From positions 1 through 34,050 of the forward strand of contig CAYQTL010000052.1 in assembly GCA_964420405.1 (NCBI GenBank): a stretch of DNA of 34,050 nt, written 5' to 3'. Source of the stretch: CAYQTL01 sp964420405. GTDB lineage: Bacteria; Acidobacteriota; Thermoanaerobaculia; Thermoanaerobaculales; Sulfomarinibacteraceae. Positions within the stretch are counted from its first letter, which is position 1. Each line of letters opens with the position of its first letter. Shown one piece after another: positions 1-7,708 of this stretch. Made by a program: the position numbers and the translations under genes. Below the pieces are notes generated by a model. That model searched no databases. It was not told where the DNA came from and saw nothing but the letters and a program-made list of their open reading frames with translations.

Positions 1-180
1 TCCCGATGGACCCCCCACACGTCCTGGGGGCGGGGGGGCGGGGCGCTCCTCGATCCGGAGCAGGTGCCGTCGTGGTGGCCCGGTTCGTGGCGACTCGTCG
101 GGAACGGGAACGGGATCGGGATCGGAAGGAGGGTGTGCACGACGTCCGAGAGCGTCACGCCGCCCGGACGTGGCGGCGTC
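1..180. other. Intergenic segment with period-6 repeat, start of window
   Basis: No convincing gene is visible. The segment holds a short G-run-rich stretch (about 26-47) and a period-6 array at 100-126 made of GGGAAC, GGGAAC, GGGATC, GGGATC units. A perfect hairpin lies at 157-179. The open frames here have no start signal and low-complexity Arg/Pro-rich translations, so I treat them as noncoding. Confidence 0.6.
157..179 (-). terminator. Hairpin just downstream of the DUF3307 gene
   Basis: ACGCCGCC (157-164) pairs perfectly with GGCGGCGT (172-179) around a 7-nt loop. It begins 1 bp after the DUF3307 stop codon in the direction of transcription. There is no T-tract, so it is a terminator-like or mRNA-end-stabilising hairpin rather than a classical intrinsic terminator. 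Confidence 0.5.
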
Positions 181-945
181 CTATGCCGGCAGCACTGCCA
201 GCACCGCGAGCCCCACCGCCACCGCCTCGGACACGCTGAGCAGGGTGCCGATCAGGAAGTACTCCGCGGCGCGACGGCCGTGGCGGACGTCCTCGAAGCG
301 GAACACGGACTTGGCGGCCAGCACCAGGCCGACTCCCGCCGGCGAGCGCGCCAGCACCGCCGTCAGGATCAGGAACCGCTCGAGCCACCCGATGAGGGTG
401 CCGGCGCGGGCGAGGCCGGGATCGGGGCCGTCGCCCTCGCGCGGTCCGACCCGCGCGGCGAGCGGCGCGAGCAGGACCGCGTTCAGGTAGCCGCACGCCG
501 GGATCGCCACGAGGTATCCCAGGGCGGTCGCGAGCACCCGGGGCCGCGCGGCGAGCCACGTGGTCGCGGCCGCCTCCGACGCCTGCTGCGGCCCGACCAG
601 GAGGGTCCATGCGGCCGCCACGAGCGCGACATGGACGAGCTGGTCGAGGACGAACCCGAGAGCCGGTCGGTCGCCGCCGGAGTGACGCGACTTGACCCAG
701 TCGGCGGCGAGGTGTGCGAGGACGAGGCCGATGAGGACGGCGAGCGTCGCCGGACGGTCGAGCGCGGTCGGTGCGAAGGCCACGAGGGCGGCGACGAGCG
801 CGGCGAGGTGCCAGCCGCCGTGCTCGGCGTACGCCCACCACGCGCCTCGCGCCCGACCTGCCACCACCGGCGCCCGTTGGAGGACGAAGTCCCCCACCAC
901 GTGGGCGAGCAGCATCGCCAGCAGGAGCTGCAGCTCCGGGCTCAC
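181..945 (-). CDS. DUF3307 family integral membrane protein
   Basis: A 254-residue predicted inner-membrane protein. The N-terminal helix carries the family hallmark AHVVGDFVLQ (about residues 14-23), followed by HLAADWVKSRH and LDQLVHVAL. These His/Asp/Gln patches inside hydrophobic helices are typical of DUF3307. At least five hydrophobic segments can be seen along the length. I chose the GTG at 945 because it overlaps the upstream SatD-like stop as GTGA (942-945), a classic translational-coupling overlap. Upstream in-frame sequence is an Arg/Pro-rich shadow of the SatD gene. DUF3307 has no established biochemical function, and genes of this family are often found beside SatD-like genes. 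Family assignment is fairly secure; the function is unknown. Confidence 0.82.
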   Translation of the reverse strand: MSPELQLLLAMLLAHVVGDFVLQRAPVVAGRARGAWWAYAEHGGWHLAALVAALVAFAPTALDRPATLAVLIGLVLAHLAADWVKSRHSGGDRPALGFVLDQLVHVALVAAAWTLLVGPQQASEAAATTWLAARPRVLATALGYLVAIPACGYLNAVLLAPLAARVGPREGDGPDPGLARAGTLIGWLERFLILTAVLARSPAGVGLVLAAKSVFRFEDVRHGRRAAEYFLIGTLLSVSEAVAVGLAVLAVLPA

Positions 946-1622
946 GCGCCGCCGTCCGCGTTGCGGCCGCCGGTCCGCCGCGCCGCCCCGTCGAGAACCG
1001 TGCCGAGCGCGTCCATGGCGTCCAGGATGTGCGAGTACGACGCCCGCTTCAAGGCCCGGGACACGGTCGACTCGTTCCGGCCGAGCTCGGCGGCGGCGCG
1101 GTCCTGCCGGCCGTGGCGTTCCACGGCCTCGATGGTCCGCCACTGGCCGCCGGTGATCCGGGCCGTCAGCAGGTCGACCAGGTGGGCGATCGCGTTCGCC
1201 ACCCGGTCGGAGTCGCGGTCGCCGGTCCGGATCTCGCTCAGCGGCTCGAACCGGGGATCGCGGCGGCGTCCGACCTCCTCGAGCGCCTCCCGGGCGCGCA
1301 CGAACGCCTCGCCGGTGGCGTCGACGTTCACCGGGCGGTCGCCGGCCCCGCTCCGCTCGACGAGACCGACGCCGATTCCGACCCGCAGCAGCAGCGGGTG
1401 CAGGCGCCGCCTCAGGGACCACACGGCGCGGGGCGTCGCCGGCGGGCTCGCCACGATGCCCTGGAACTCGTCCCACGCCGTGATCGCGTAGGGGCGGTCG
1501 GTCCAGCCGGCCGAGAGGTGTGCCTCGGACGCCTCTCGCAAGGTGCGATCGCGTACCGTCCGGAAGTCGGTCACGTCGCTCGAGCCCACGACGTCGGCGA
1601 GAATCACGACCGTGGGATCCAC
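942..1622 (-). CDS. SatD family protein with C-terminal helix-turn-helix
   Basis: A 226-residue soluble protein. The N-terminus (VVILADVVGSSDV) and the central ITAWDEFQGIV segment (about residues 47-57) match the SatD family, named from a streptococcal secretion/acid-tolerance locus. Residues about 160-195 (GRQDRAAAELGRNESTVSRA) read as a helix-turn-helix, suggesting DNA binding or self-regulation. The start is GTG at 1622. No Shine-Dalgarno is present, but a -10 hexamer TATCGT ends exactly 6 nt upstream with TTGCAC 17 bp before it, so the mRNA is probably leaderless. The stop overlaps the DUF3307 start by 4 bp, making a two-gene operon. The molecular function of SatD is not established. Confidence 0.8.
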   Translation of the reverse strand: MDPTVVILADVVGSSDVTDFRTVRDRTLREASEAHLSAGWTDRPYAITAWDEFQGIVASPPATPRAVWSLRRRLHPLLLRVGIGVGLVERSGAGDRPVNVDATGEAFVRAREALEEVGRRRDPRFEPLSEIRTGDRDSDRVANAIAHLVDLLTARITGGQWRTIEAVERHGRQDRAAAELGRNESTVSRALKRASYSHILDAMDALGTVLDGAARRTGGRNADGGA

Positions 1623-1628
1623 GGCCGG

Positions 1629-1657
1629 ACGATATCAGATTGCATCTGAACGTGCAA
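1629..1657 (-). promoter_or_regulatory. Predicted leaderless promoter of the SatD-like gene
   Basis: On the minus strand TTGCAC (1657-1652), a 17-bp spacer and TATCGT (1634-1629) are followed after exactly 6 nt by the GTG start codon. Transcription would begin at or within 1-2 nt of the start codon. The -35 box sits inside an inverted repeat TTGCA-N8-TGCAA (about 1640-1657), which could be an operator. Confidence 0.6.
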
Positions 1658-1687
1658 TACTCGGCTCTTGCATCTCAGGAGGCATTC

Positions 1688-1711
1688 GTGGCCCAGGATG
1701 CCGCGAGGTGA
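1688..1711 (+). other. Seven-codon mini-ORF with strong Shine-Dalgarno
   Basis: AGGAGG at 1677-1682 lies 5 nt before a GTG (1688) that opens a frame of only 7 residues (MAQDAAR) ending at TGA 1709-1711. It is 46 nt upstream of the decayed esterase ATG. It could be a leader peptide or the relic of an older start whose frame has been lost. The ribosome-binding sequence is the best in the neighbourhood, so it is recorded, but translation is unproven. Confidence 0.25.
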
Positions 1712-1757
1712 TCCCGACCATCGCGAGCGCCGGCGGGACCGCCGAGGATCGGACGCC

Positions 1758-2507
1758 ATGAGAGCTCTTCCGACCGGATCCCTGGTCTTCCTGGCCCTGG
1801 TGATGTCGGGCTGCGGTCCGACGGCGGACGTCCGCCGGACGCCGGCGGCCGACACGGACCGGGCCGCGCCGGGCCCGGAGCGACCGTCCGCGTCGCCGGC
1901 CGGCGGGTCGCGTGACGACCGGGGTGCCCGACCTCTCGAGGATCGTGCCCCGTACGTGCTGCCGCATACCGAGATGCGACTCCCGCCGCCGCGGCCCGCC
2001 GGCGTCCGGCACGTGCTGTACCTCAACGTGCCGCGCGACCACGCGACCTCCGGCGTGCGCTACCCGACGGTGTACCTCTCGATCCCGACTACTCGTTCGC
2101 CATCGCGAGCAACGTCGTCGAGCACTTCGTCGACCGCGGCGACCTCGCGCCGGTGATCCTCGTCGCTGCGGTCCCGCGGCTACCCGGGGCTCGAGCTCGA
2201 GACGCACGTGTTCGACGACGAGACCCACAACAGGGTGTTCCCCGTCGCGTCCACCCACTCCGAGCGGCTGACGTTCGAGCTGCCGCGCCTGACCGGGGTG
2301 CAGCACCGCGAGCTGGCCGAGACGGGCTTCCTGTTCGTCCCCGGAGCGGGCCGCTTCAACGCCGACATCGCGTTCCACACCCCCGGCCGTCTCGACGACG
2401 TGTGGGGCCGCCGCTCCGAGCGGCTGCACCACCGCGAGCACGGCATGGCCGGCTACCAGGACGTGTCGGTCTGGCGGAGGCCGGGGCGGGGGCCGACGGC
2501 GGGCTGA
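1758..2507 (+). pseudogene. Decayed lipoprotein alpha/beta-hydrolase esterase (frameshift plus internal deletion)
   Basis: The frame starts at ATG 1758 with a lipoprotein signal (lipobox MSGC, Cys at residue 19) and proceeds to RYPTVYL as in enterochelin-esterase-like (PF00756) hydrolases. One base is missing near 2077-2080. The homologous text continues in the next frame as LDPDYSFAIASNVVEHF to DLAPVILVA. At about 2164-2168 that frame jumps directly to LRSRGYPGLELETHVFDDET and THNRVFP, which is the C-terminal end of this esterase type, back in the first frame. The part that should carry the GxSxG nucleophile elbow and catalytic Asp is absent. Only the region around the final His (DETHN) survives. 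The last ~80 residues (to 2507) do not look like the esterase and I do not recognise them. The frame shifts and loss of the active site indicate a pseudogene. Confidence 0.75.
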
Positions 2508-2511
2508 ACGG

Positions 2512-2545
2512 CGCGGGCCGCCCCGACAATCCGGAGCGGCCCGCG
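2512..2545. terminator. Bidirectional hairpin between convergent genes
   Basis: CGCGGGCCGC (2512-2521) and GCGGCCCGCG (2536-2545) form a perfect 10-bp stem around a 14-nt loop. It lies exactly between the convergent decayed esterase (plus) and the subtilase (minus). It lacks a T-tract, so strength as an intrinsic terminator is uncertain. Confidence 0.6.
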
Positions 2546-2559
2546 GAGATCTCCGCTGC

Positions 2560-4428
2560 TCAGCCCTCGGCGAGCCGCTTCTCGAGCAGCTCCATCGAGC
2601 GCTTCGGGTTGATCAGGCGGACGGTGCGATCGCCGGCCTTCTGGTCGTCGCAGCCGGCCTCGATCAGCTCGCGCAGCTCGAGGGGGGTGAGCGACGGGGC
2701 GACCGCCAGCAGCTTGGCCGCGAGGTTGGCGACGTTCGGCGACGACATCGAGGTGCCGCTGAACTTCAGGCGGTCGCCGCCGGGGACGTAGCTGTCGACC
2801 TCGAAGCCGTTGGCGTACACGTCCACCTTGCCGAAGCTGGTGAACCCGGTCTCCTCGCCGGCCTGGTCGACGGCGCCGACCGTCAGCAGGTTCGGCAGCT
2901 CGATCGAGCTCGGGACGAACTCCTCGAACTCGTTGTCGCTGTCGGAGTTGCCCGCGGAGGTCACGAACAGGATCTCGGGCGCCGACGCCATGGCGTCGCG
3001 CAGGGCGGCGAACCCGATGTCGAAGATCCTGCGCGCGAGCGCCTTGCGCTCCTCGGGGGTGTCGCCGATGCCGTGCATCTCGAGACCCGCCTCGACGCCG
3101 GAGATGCTGCCGCCCCAGCTCATGTTGACGACGCGCACGCCGTGGGCCTTGAAGTACTCGATGTTCTCGACCGCGGCGGCGGCGCCGCGATACGCCTCGG
3201 CGATGGACGGCGGGTCTGGGATCATGCGGTGGTCGAAGGTGAGCCTGCTGCCGAGCAGCCGGACGTGGGGATTGCCGGCGGCGGCGATCCCGGCGACGTG
3301 GGTGCCGTGGCTGTGGTGGGAGTAGGCGGTGACCTCCTCGAGGAACGGCCGCACCTCGTCGGGACCGAGGGCGCCGACCCGCCGCTTGAGCATGCTCGAC
3401 TCGGGGCTGTCGATACTCGCCTGGGTGTCCTCGAGGCCCTTCATCAGGTCCTGCAGCTCCGCGCGAGGCATCGTCAGCTCGCCGAGGGGCAGCAGGAGCT
3501 CGGACACCGGGTTGCTGCCGAGGTCGTAGGCGATGCCGTGGACGTCGTCCACGTAGCCGTTGTCGTCGTCGTCGACGCGGTTGCCCGGGACCTCGGCGGG
3601 GTTCGTCCACATCACGCCGAGCCCGGCGAAGATGTCGGCGTCGACGCCGGAGTCCCAGATCGCCACGACCGGACGGCCGGGGGCGTCGGCGGGGACGTCC
3701 ACGTCGCGCGCGGCCCAGATGTCGGCCTTGGTGACCGCGTGGTCCGCGAGGTAGCGTCCGAGCACCGCTGCGACGCGGTCCTTCAACGGCAGGACCTCGG
3801 TCAGCGCGTAGTGGCTGCCGATCAGGCCGGTGGCGACGTCCTTCGACAGCTCGCCGCGGGTCTTGGACACCATCGGGTCGAGGGTCGCCTGGATCTGGCC
3901 GAGCACCAGGTTCCGGCTGATGATCTCCATCGTGCCCTTGGTCTGCTTGATCTCGTCCTGGACGACCTCGTACGGCAGGCCAGCGAGCTCGGCCTCGAGC
4001 GCCCGCTCGAACTCTTCCGGGTCGCCCCCCGACGCCACCATGGCGCGCATCGTGAGGCCGTCCGTCAGCCGCGCGGCCTCCTTGTCCTCGAGCCCGCGGA
4101 CGGTGTCGCCGAGCGCGAGGGCGTCGTCGGTGCGGCCCTCCAGGAACGCGATCGTGCGCAGGGCCTGGTAGTAGCCCTTGAGGGTCGTCCGGTCGGGAAT
4201 CTCGTAGGTGTCGAGATCGGCCTCCAGGTCGCGCCGGACCTCGCCGGCCAGGGCCAGCACGGCGTCGCGGTCGGCGACCAGCTCGCTCGCCGGACCCTCG
4301 ATCGTATAGGTGTGGCGCGGCAGGTCGTCGGCCTTCCTGACGACGATCCTGTCGCCGGCGACGGCGACGGCGACGCCGGCGACCCATGCCAGCGCCATGA
4401 TGGTGGTGACTCGCGGTCCGTTCCTCAT
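2560..4428 (-). CDS. Exported subtilisin-like serine protease (peptidase S8)
   Basis: A 622-residue protein with an N-terminal hydrophobic signal or anchor segment (about residues 8-25). A 220-residue mostly helical pro-region follows, then the S8 catalytic domain. The triad is visible: Asp259 in VAIWDSGVD, His374 in HSHGTHVAGI, and Ser560 in SGTSMSSPNVA, with oxyanion Asn494 in SAGNSD. An acidic stretch after the Asp (VDDDDNGYVDDV, about 285-296) could bind calcium. The Asp-His spacing (~115 residues) is long for S8 and implies an insertion. ATG 4428 was chosen because GGGAGGAG precedes it at good spacing and the signal peptide starts there; frames further upstream are low complexity. The enzyme probably degrades extracellular protein. 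It stands alone and converges with the decayed esterase. Confidence 0.9.
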   Translation of the reverse strand: MRNGPRVTTIMALAWVAGVAVAVAGDRIVVRKADDLPRHTYTIEGPASELVADRDAVLALAGEVRRDLEADLDTYEIPDRTTLKGYYQALRTIAFLEGRTDDALALGDTVRGLEDKEAARLTDGLTMRAMVASGGDPEEFERALEAELAGLPYEVVQDEIKQTKGTMEIISRNLVLGQIQATLDPMVSKTRGELSKDVATGLIGSHYALTEVLPLKDRVAAVLGRYLADHAVTKADIWAARDVDVPADAPGRPVVAIWDSGVDADIFAGLGVMWTNPAEVPGNRVDDDDNGYVDDVHGIAYDLGSNPVSELLLPLGELTMPRAELQDLMKGLEDTQASIDSPESSMLKRRVGALGPDEVRPFLEEVTAYSHHSHGTHVAGIAAAGNPHVRLLGSRLTFDHRMIPDPPSIAEAYRGAAAAVENIEYFKAHGVRVVNMSWGGSISGVEAGLEMHGIGDTPEERKALARRIFDIGFAALRDAMASAPEILFVTSAGNSDSDNEFEEFVPSSIELPNLLTVGAVDQAGEETGFTSFGKVDVYANGFEVDSYVPGGDRLKFSGTSMSSPNVANLAAKLLAVAPSLTPLELRELIEAGCDDQKAGDRTVRLINPKRSMELLEKRLAEG

Positions 4429-4597
4429 CGGGCTCCTCCCTCGGAGTGATCCGGTGGCGTCCCGGGTGGGCGCCCCGTGAGGCTCTTGTACGGCGGCGGG
4501 CGCCCGCGGTTCGCGGACGACGTCCGTCGACCGGGCCGGTGGCGGGAACGATCGTCGCGACGAGAATGCCCGTCTCGCCTCCGGGGTTGGCCCCGCC

Positions 4598-4900
4598 ATG
4601 GACGTGCATCTTCCCACCGTCGAGATCCCGGCCGGGGACCGACCGCTCGACTGGACAGCCGCCAAGGCGCTGGCCGACAGGGTCGCGGCGGAGCGGATCG
4701 ACGAGCCGGTCTGCCTGTCGTGGTACGACCGCCTGCGGGACCGCGAGTCGCCCGCCCACGTGAGCGAGTGCCACGGCGACTGCGAGCTGCCGGGCTCGGT
4801 GGAGTACGCCGTCACCCGGGGGGCGACGTTGATGGTGGTCGTCGGAGCCCGCGACTACCTCTTCTGCTACCGGCCCCTCGGGGAGTTCGGGAGGAGCTGA
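4598..4900 (+). CDS. Small DUF5619/AF1514-like protein
   Basis: A 100-residue cytoplasmic protein. The pattern LDWTAAKALADRVA, then EEP-like EPVCLSWYDR, then SPAHVSEC, PGSVEYAVTRGA and a final YLFCYRPL resembles the small AF1514/DUF5619 family as I remember it. The function of that family is unknown. The start ATG at 4598 has no clear Shine-Dalgarno. It is divergent from the subtilase and 227 bp upstream of aceA. Codon third positions are strongly G/C, as in its neighbours, which supports a real gene. Family assignment is from memory of motif order and is moderately secure. Confidence 0.65.
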   Translation: MDVHLPTVEIPAGDRPLDWTAAKALADRVAAERIDEPVCLSWYDRLRDRESPAHVSECHGDCELPGSVEYAVTRGATLMVVVGARDYLFCYRPLGEFGRS

Positions 4901-5127
4901 GCCTCGTCCAGGCGGGCCGACGCGGGGATCGCCCGTCCGTGCCGCGTCGCGGCGGCCGGGCCGAGCTGACCAGACTCCGGCTTGGGGCGCCCCCCGTGGA
5001 GTGATGGCGGTGCCACGAGAATATCGGCCGCGCGCCGGAGGTTCCTATGGCGCAGTGCGGCAATCTGATGTAGAACAGTGATGGGAATCGTTCCACAAGA
5101 ACGGCGGAAGGGAGAGTCGTCACGGCC
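4901..5127 (+). promoter_or_regulatory. aceA upstream region with two overlapping inverted repeats
   Basis: No gene is seen. Close to aceA, GGAA-TCG-TTCC (5084-5094) overlaps CGTTC-CACAA-GAACG (5089-5103), a perfect 5-bp inverted repeat with 5-bp spacer. A purine-rich ribosome-binding sequence (GGAAGGGAG, 5105-5113) precedes the ATG. The dyads lie 25-45 nt upstream of the start, a position fit for an operator controlling isocitrate lyase. The regulator is unknown and no clear -10 was found. Confidence 0.4.
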
Positions 5128-7455
5128 ATGAGCTCTTCAACCACGGACGCAGGTCGTATCCACGCCAACCCCGGTCGCGAGGCCGCGGCCGACGAGATCG
5201 CGGCGTTCGAGGCGCGGATCGAGGAGACCCGGGAGTGGATGGGCTCGCCGCGTTTCGCGGAGACCACGCGGCTGTACAGCCCGCGGCAGGTGGTCCAGCA
5301 GCAGGGGACGATCCCCCAGGACCACCCGGTCGCGCGACGCGCGGCGGAGGAGTTCTACGCGCGGCTGCGGGAGCTCTTCGCCGAGGGCCGGTCGATCACG
5401 ACCTTCGGGCCGTACTCGCCGGGCCAGGCGGTCCAGATCAAGCGGATCGGGATCGAGGGGATCTACCTCGGCGGCTGGGCGACGTCGGCCAAGGGCTCGA
5501 TCACCGAGGATCCGGGCGCCGATCTCGCGAGCTACCCGCTCAGCCAGGTGCCCGACGAGGCGGCGCCGATCGTGCGGGCGCTGCTGACCGCCGACCGCAA
5601 CCAGGAGTACCTGCGTTCGAAGATGAGCGAGAAGCAGCGGGCCGCGACGCCGCGGGTGGACTACCGGCCGTTCATCATCGCCGACGCCGACACCGGCCAC
5701 GGCGGCGACGCCCACGTCCGCAACCTGATCCGGCGGTTCGCCGAGGTCGGAGTGCCCGGCTACCACATCGAGGACCAGCGGCCGGGCTGCAAGAAGTGCG
5801 GCCACCAGGGCGGCAAGGTGCTGGTGCCGGTCGACGAGCAGATCAAGCGGCTCAACGCGGCCCGGTTCCAGCTCGACGTCATGCGCGTGCCCGGCATCAT
5901 CGTGGCGCGCACCGACGCCGAGGCGGCGAGCCTGCTCGACAGCTGCGGCGACGAGCGCGACCAGCCGTTCGTGCTCGGCGCCACCAACCCGGCGGTGCCG
6001 AGCTGGAAGGTCACCTTCCTGGCCATCCTGAGGAACTTCCACGAGATGGGGCTGGAGGAGGTCAACGGACACCTGCTGTACCGGGTCTCCGACGAGGAGC
6101 ACGAGAAGGCGACGGCATGGCTCGACCACGTCGGCGTGCTCGGTTTCATGCGCGACCTCGTCGCCGCCCATGCCGACGACCGCCTCAAGCCGATCGACCG
6201 GATTGTCGACCAGGCGGCGGGCAGGTTCAACGACCTGTGGGAGATGTCGGCGGGCGTCAAGACCCTCGGCCGGGCGGTGGCCGACTCGATGTCGTTCCAC
6301 ATCGAGCAGGGCCAGGATCTCGACATGACGGTCGAGGAGTTCCTCGAGTGGTCGAAGACCGCCTCGTGGCGCCAGACCCGCGACAAAGCGGCCGAGATGG
6401 GTGTCGAGGTGACGTGGGACCCCGAGCCGGCGCGCACGCCCGAGGGGTTCTACCCGGTCCAGGGGGGCATCGAGTACGCCATCCAGAAGTCGCTGGCGGT
6501 GGCACCGTACTGCGACATCCTGTGGATGGAGACGAAGACCGCCGACCTCCACGACGCGAAGATCTTCGCGGACGCCATCCACGCCGTGTACCCCGACAAG
6601 ATGCTGGCCTACAACCTGTCGCCGTCGTTCAACTGGGACACCACCGGTATGACCGACGAGGAGATGTCGGCGTTTCCGGCCGAGCTCGGCACGATGGGGT
6701 TCGTGTTCAACTTCATCACCTACGGTGGCCACCAGGTCGACGGCATGGCGGTCGAGGAGTTCGCGACCGCTCTCAAGCACGACGGGATGCTCGCGCTGGC
6801 GCGCCTGCAGCGCAAGCTGCGGCTGGTCGAGTCGCCCTACAAGACGCCGCAGACACTGGTCGGGGGTCCGCGCCTCGACGGTGCACTGGCGGCCTCGTCC
6901 GGCCGCACCGCCACCACGAAGGCCATGGGCAAGGGCTCGACCCAGGTGCAGCACCTGGTGGAGACCGAGGTGCCGCCGCGGCTGCTGGCAGAGTGGCTCG
7001 AGCTGTGGAGCGCGGTCAACGACGTCCCGGGTCCGCTCAAGGTCCAGCTGCGGCCGCACACGGCGGGCTCGGAGCTGCTCGAGCTCAACGTCTTCCGGCC
7101 CTCGGGTGAAACGGCCGCCCACGTGATCTTCGCGGCGATCCGGGACCGCCGCGGCAAGAGCATCCTGTCGATCCGCGACCAGGAGACGCTCGACCAGGCG
7201 ATGCGCAACAAGCGTCTGATGACGCTGTGCCACCTGTTTCTGATCCACCGCTACAAGGCCGACTCGATCCACTACGTGACGCCGACCGAGGACAACGTCG
7301 GCCAGACCAAGGGCCTGCAGCAGCTCGGCATGTTCGACGACGTCAACGTCGAGATCGGCGACATCATCGTCGCCGGCATCGACCACGACTGGGTCGCCGA
7401 GATGCTGCGCTCCGACCGGGTCGAGCTGGAGAGGCTGATCCGCAAGGAGCGCTGA
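5128..7455 (+). CDS. aceA: Isocitrate lyase, long ICL2-type
   Basis: Cleaves isocitrate to glyoxylate and succinate, the first step of the glyoxylate shunt, in the cytoplasm. At 775 residues it is far longer than the ~430-residue bacterial ICL1 and matches the mycobacterial AceA2/ICL2 length class. The signature KKCGH is at residues 222-226 with catalytic Cys224 (sequence GCKKCGHQGGKVLVP). The metal-site text FIIADADTGHGG is near 182-193, and VARTDAEAASLL and NLSPSFNW are also present. The C-terminal ~150 residues form a separate domain. In mycobacterial ICL2 the equivalent domain mediates activation by acetyl- or propionyl-CoA; whether this applies here is inference. No malate synthase gene is present in the window. 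Acyl-CoA dehydrogenase and methylmalonyl-CoA epimerase genes 15 kb away fit fatty-acid use. Confidence 0.95.
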   Translation: MSSSTTDAGRIHANPGREAAADEIAAFEARIEETREWMGSPRFAETTRLYSPRQVVQQQGTIPQDHPVARRAAEEFYARLRELFAEGRSITTFGPYSPGQAVQIKRIGIEGIYLGGWATSAKGSITEDPGADLASYPLSQVPDEAAPIVRALLTADRNQEYLRSKMSEKQRAATPRVDYRPFIIADADTGHGGDAHVRNLIRRFAEVGVPGYHIEDQRPGCKKCGHQGGKVLVPVDEQIKRLNAARFQLDVMRVPGIIVARTDAEAASLLDSCGDERDQPFVLGATNPAVPSWKVTFLAILRNFHEMGLEEVNGHLLYRVSDEEHEKATAWLDHVGVLGFMRDLVAAHADDRLKPIDRIVDQAAGRFNDLWEMSAGVKTLGRAVADSMSFHIEQGQDLDMTVEEFLEWSKTASWRQTRDKAAEMGVEVTWDPEPARTPEGFYPVQGGIEYAIQKSLAVAPYCDILWMETKTADLHDAKIFADAIHAVYPDKMLAYNLSPSFNWDTTGMTDEEMSAFPAELGTMGFVFNFITYGGHQVDGMAVEEFATALKHDGMLALARLQRKLRLVESPYKTPQTLVGGPRLDGALAASSGRTATTKAMGKGSTQVQHLVETEVPPRLLAEWLELWSAVNDVPGPLKVQLRPHTAGSELLELNVFRPSGETAAHVIFAAIRDRRGKSILSIRDQETLDQAMRNKRLMTLCHLFLIHRYKADSIHYVTPTEDNVGQTKGLQQLGMFDDVNVEIGDIIVAGIDHDWVAEMLRSDRVELERLIRKER

Positions 7456-7480
7456 GCGCGACCGTCAGCCGTCAGCCGAG

Positions 7481-7512
7481 GCTCGGGCGCCGTGGCGACA
7501 CGGCGCCCGAGC
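7481..7512 (+). terminator. Strong hairpin downstream of aceA
   Basis: GCTCGGGCGCCGTG (7481-7494) pairs perfectly with CACGGCGCCCGAGC (7499-7512), a 14-bp stem with a 4-nt GCGA loop, 26 bp after the aceA stop. It is followed by TGCGTTTC, a very weak T-run. This is the most stable simple hairpin in the window and most likely ends the aceA transcript. Confidence 0.75.
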
Positions 7513-7708
7513 TGCGTTTCGCCCTCGGTGCCCTGCCCCGCGGAGCCCGGTGGGGACCGTGACCGACGCCGCGGACGCTCTGCCCGAGCCCGTGTCCCCT
7601 CGCGCGCCGACTCGACGAGTACCACGGCGGAGAGGGGGAATCCTCCCCCGCCCGCTGCCGCCGCGAGGCGGCAGCGACCGGACGACCACGACACGAGAGG
7701 AGGATCCG

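Noticed and set aside
5137..7386. A 749-residue open frame antisense to aceA
   Set aside because: It is the mirror of a strongly conserved isocitrate lyase. In high-GC DNA antisense frames stay open by chance; its translation is Arg/His/Leu-rich with no motif and no start signal.
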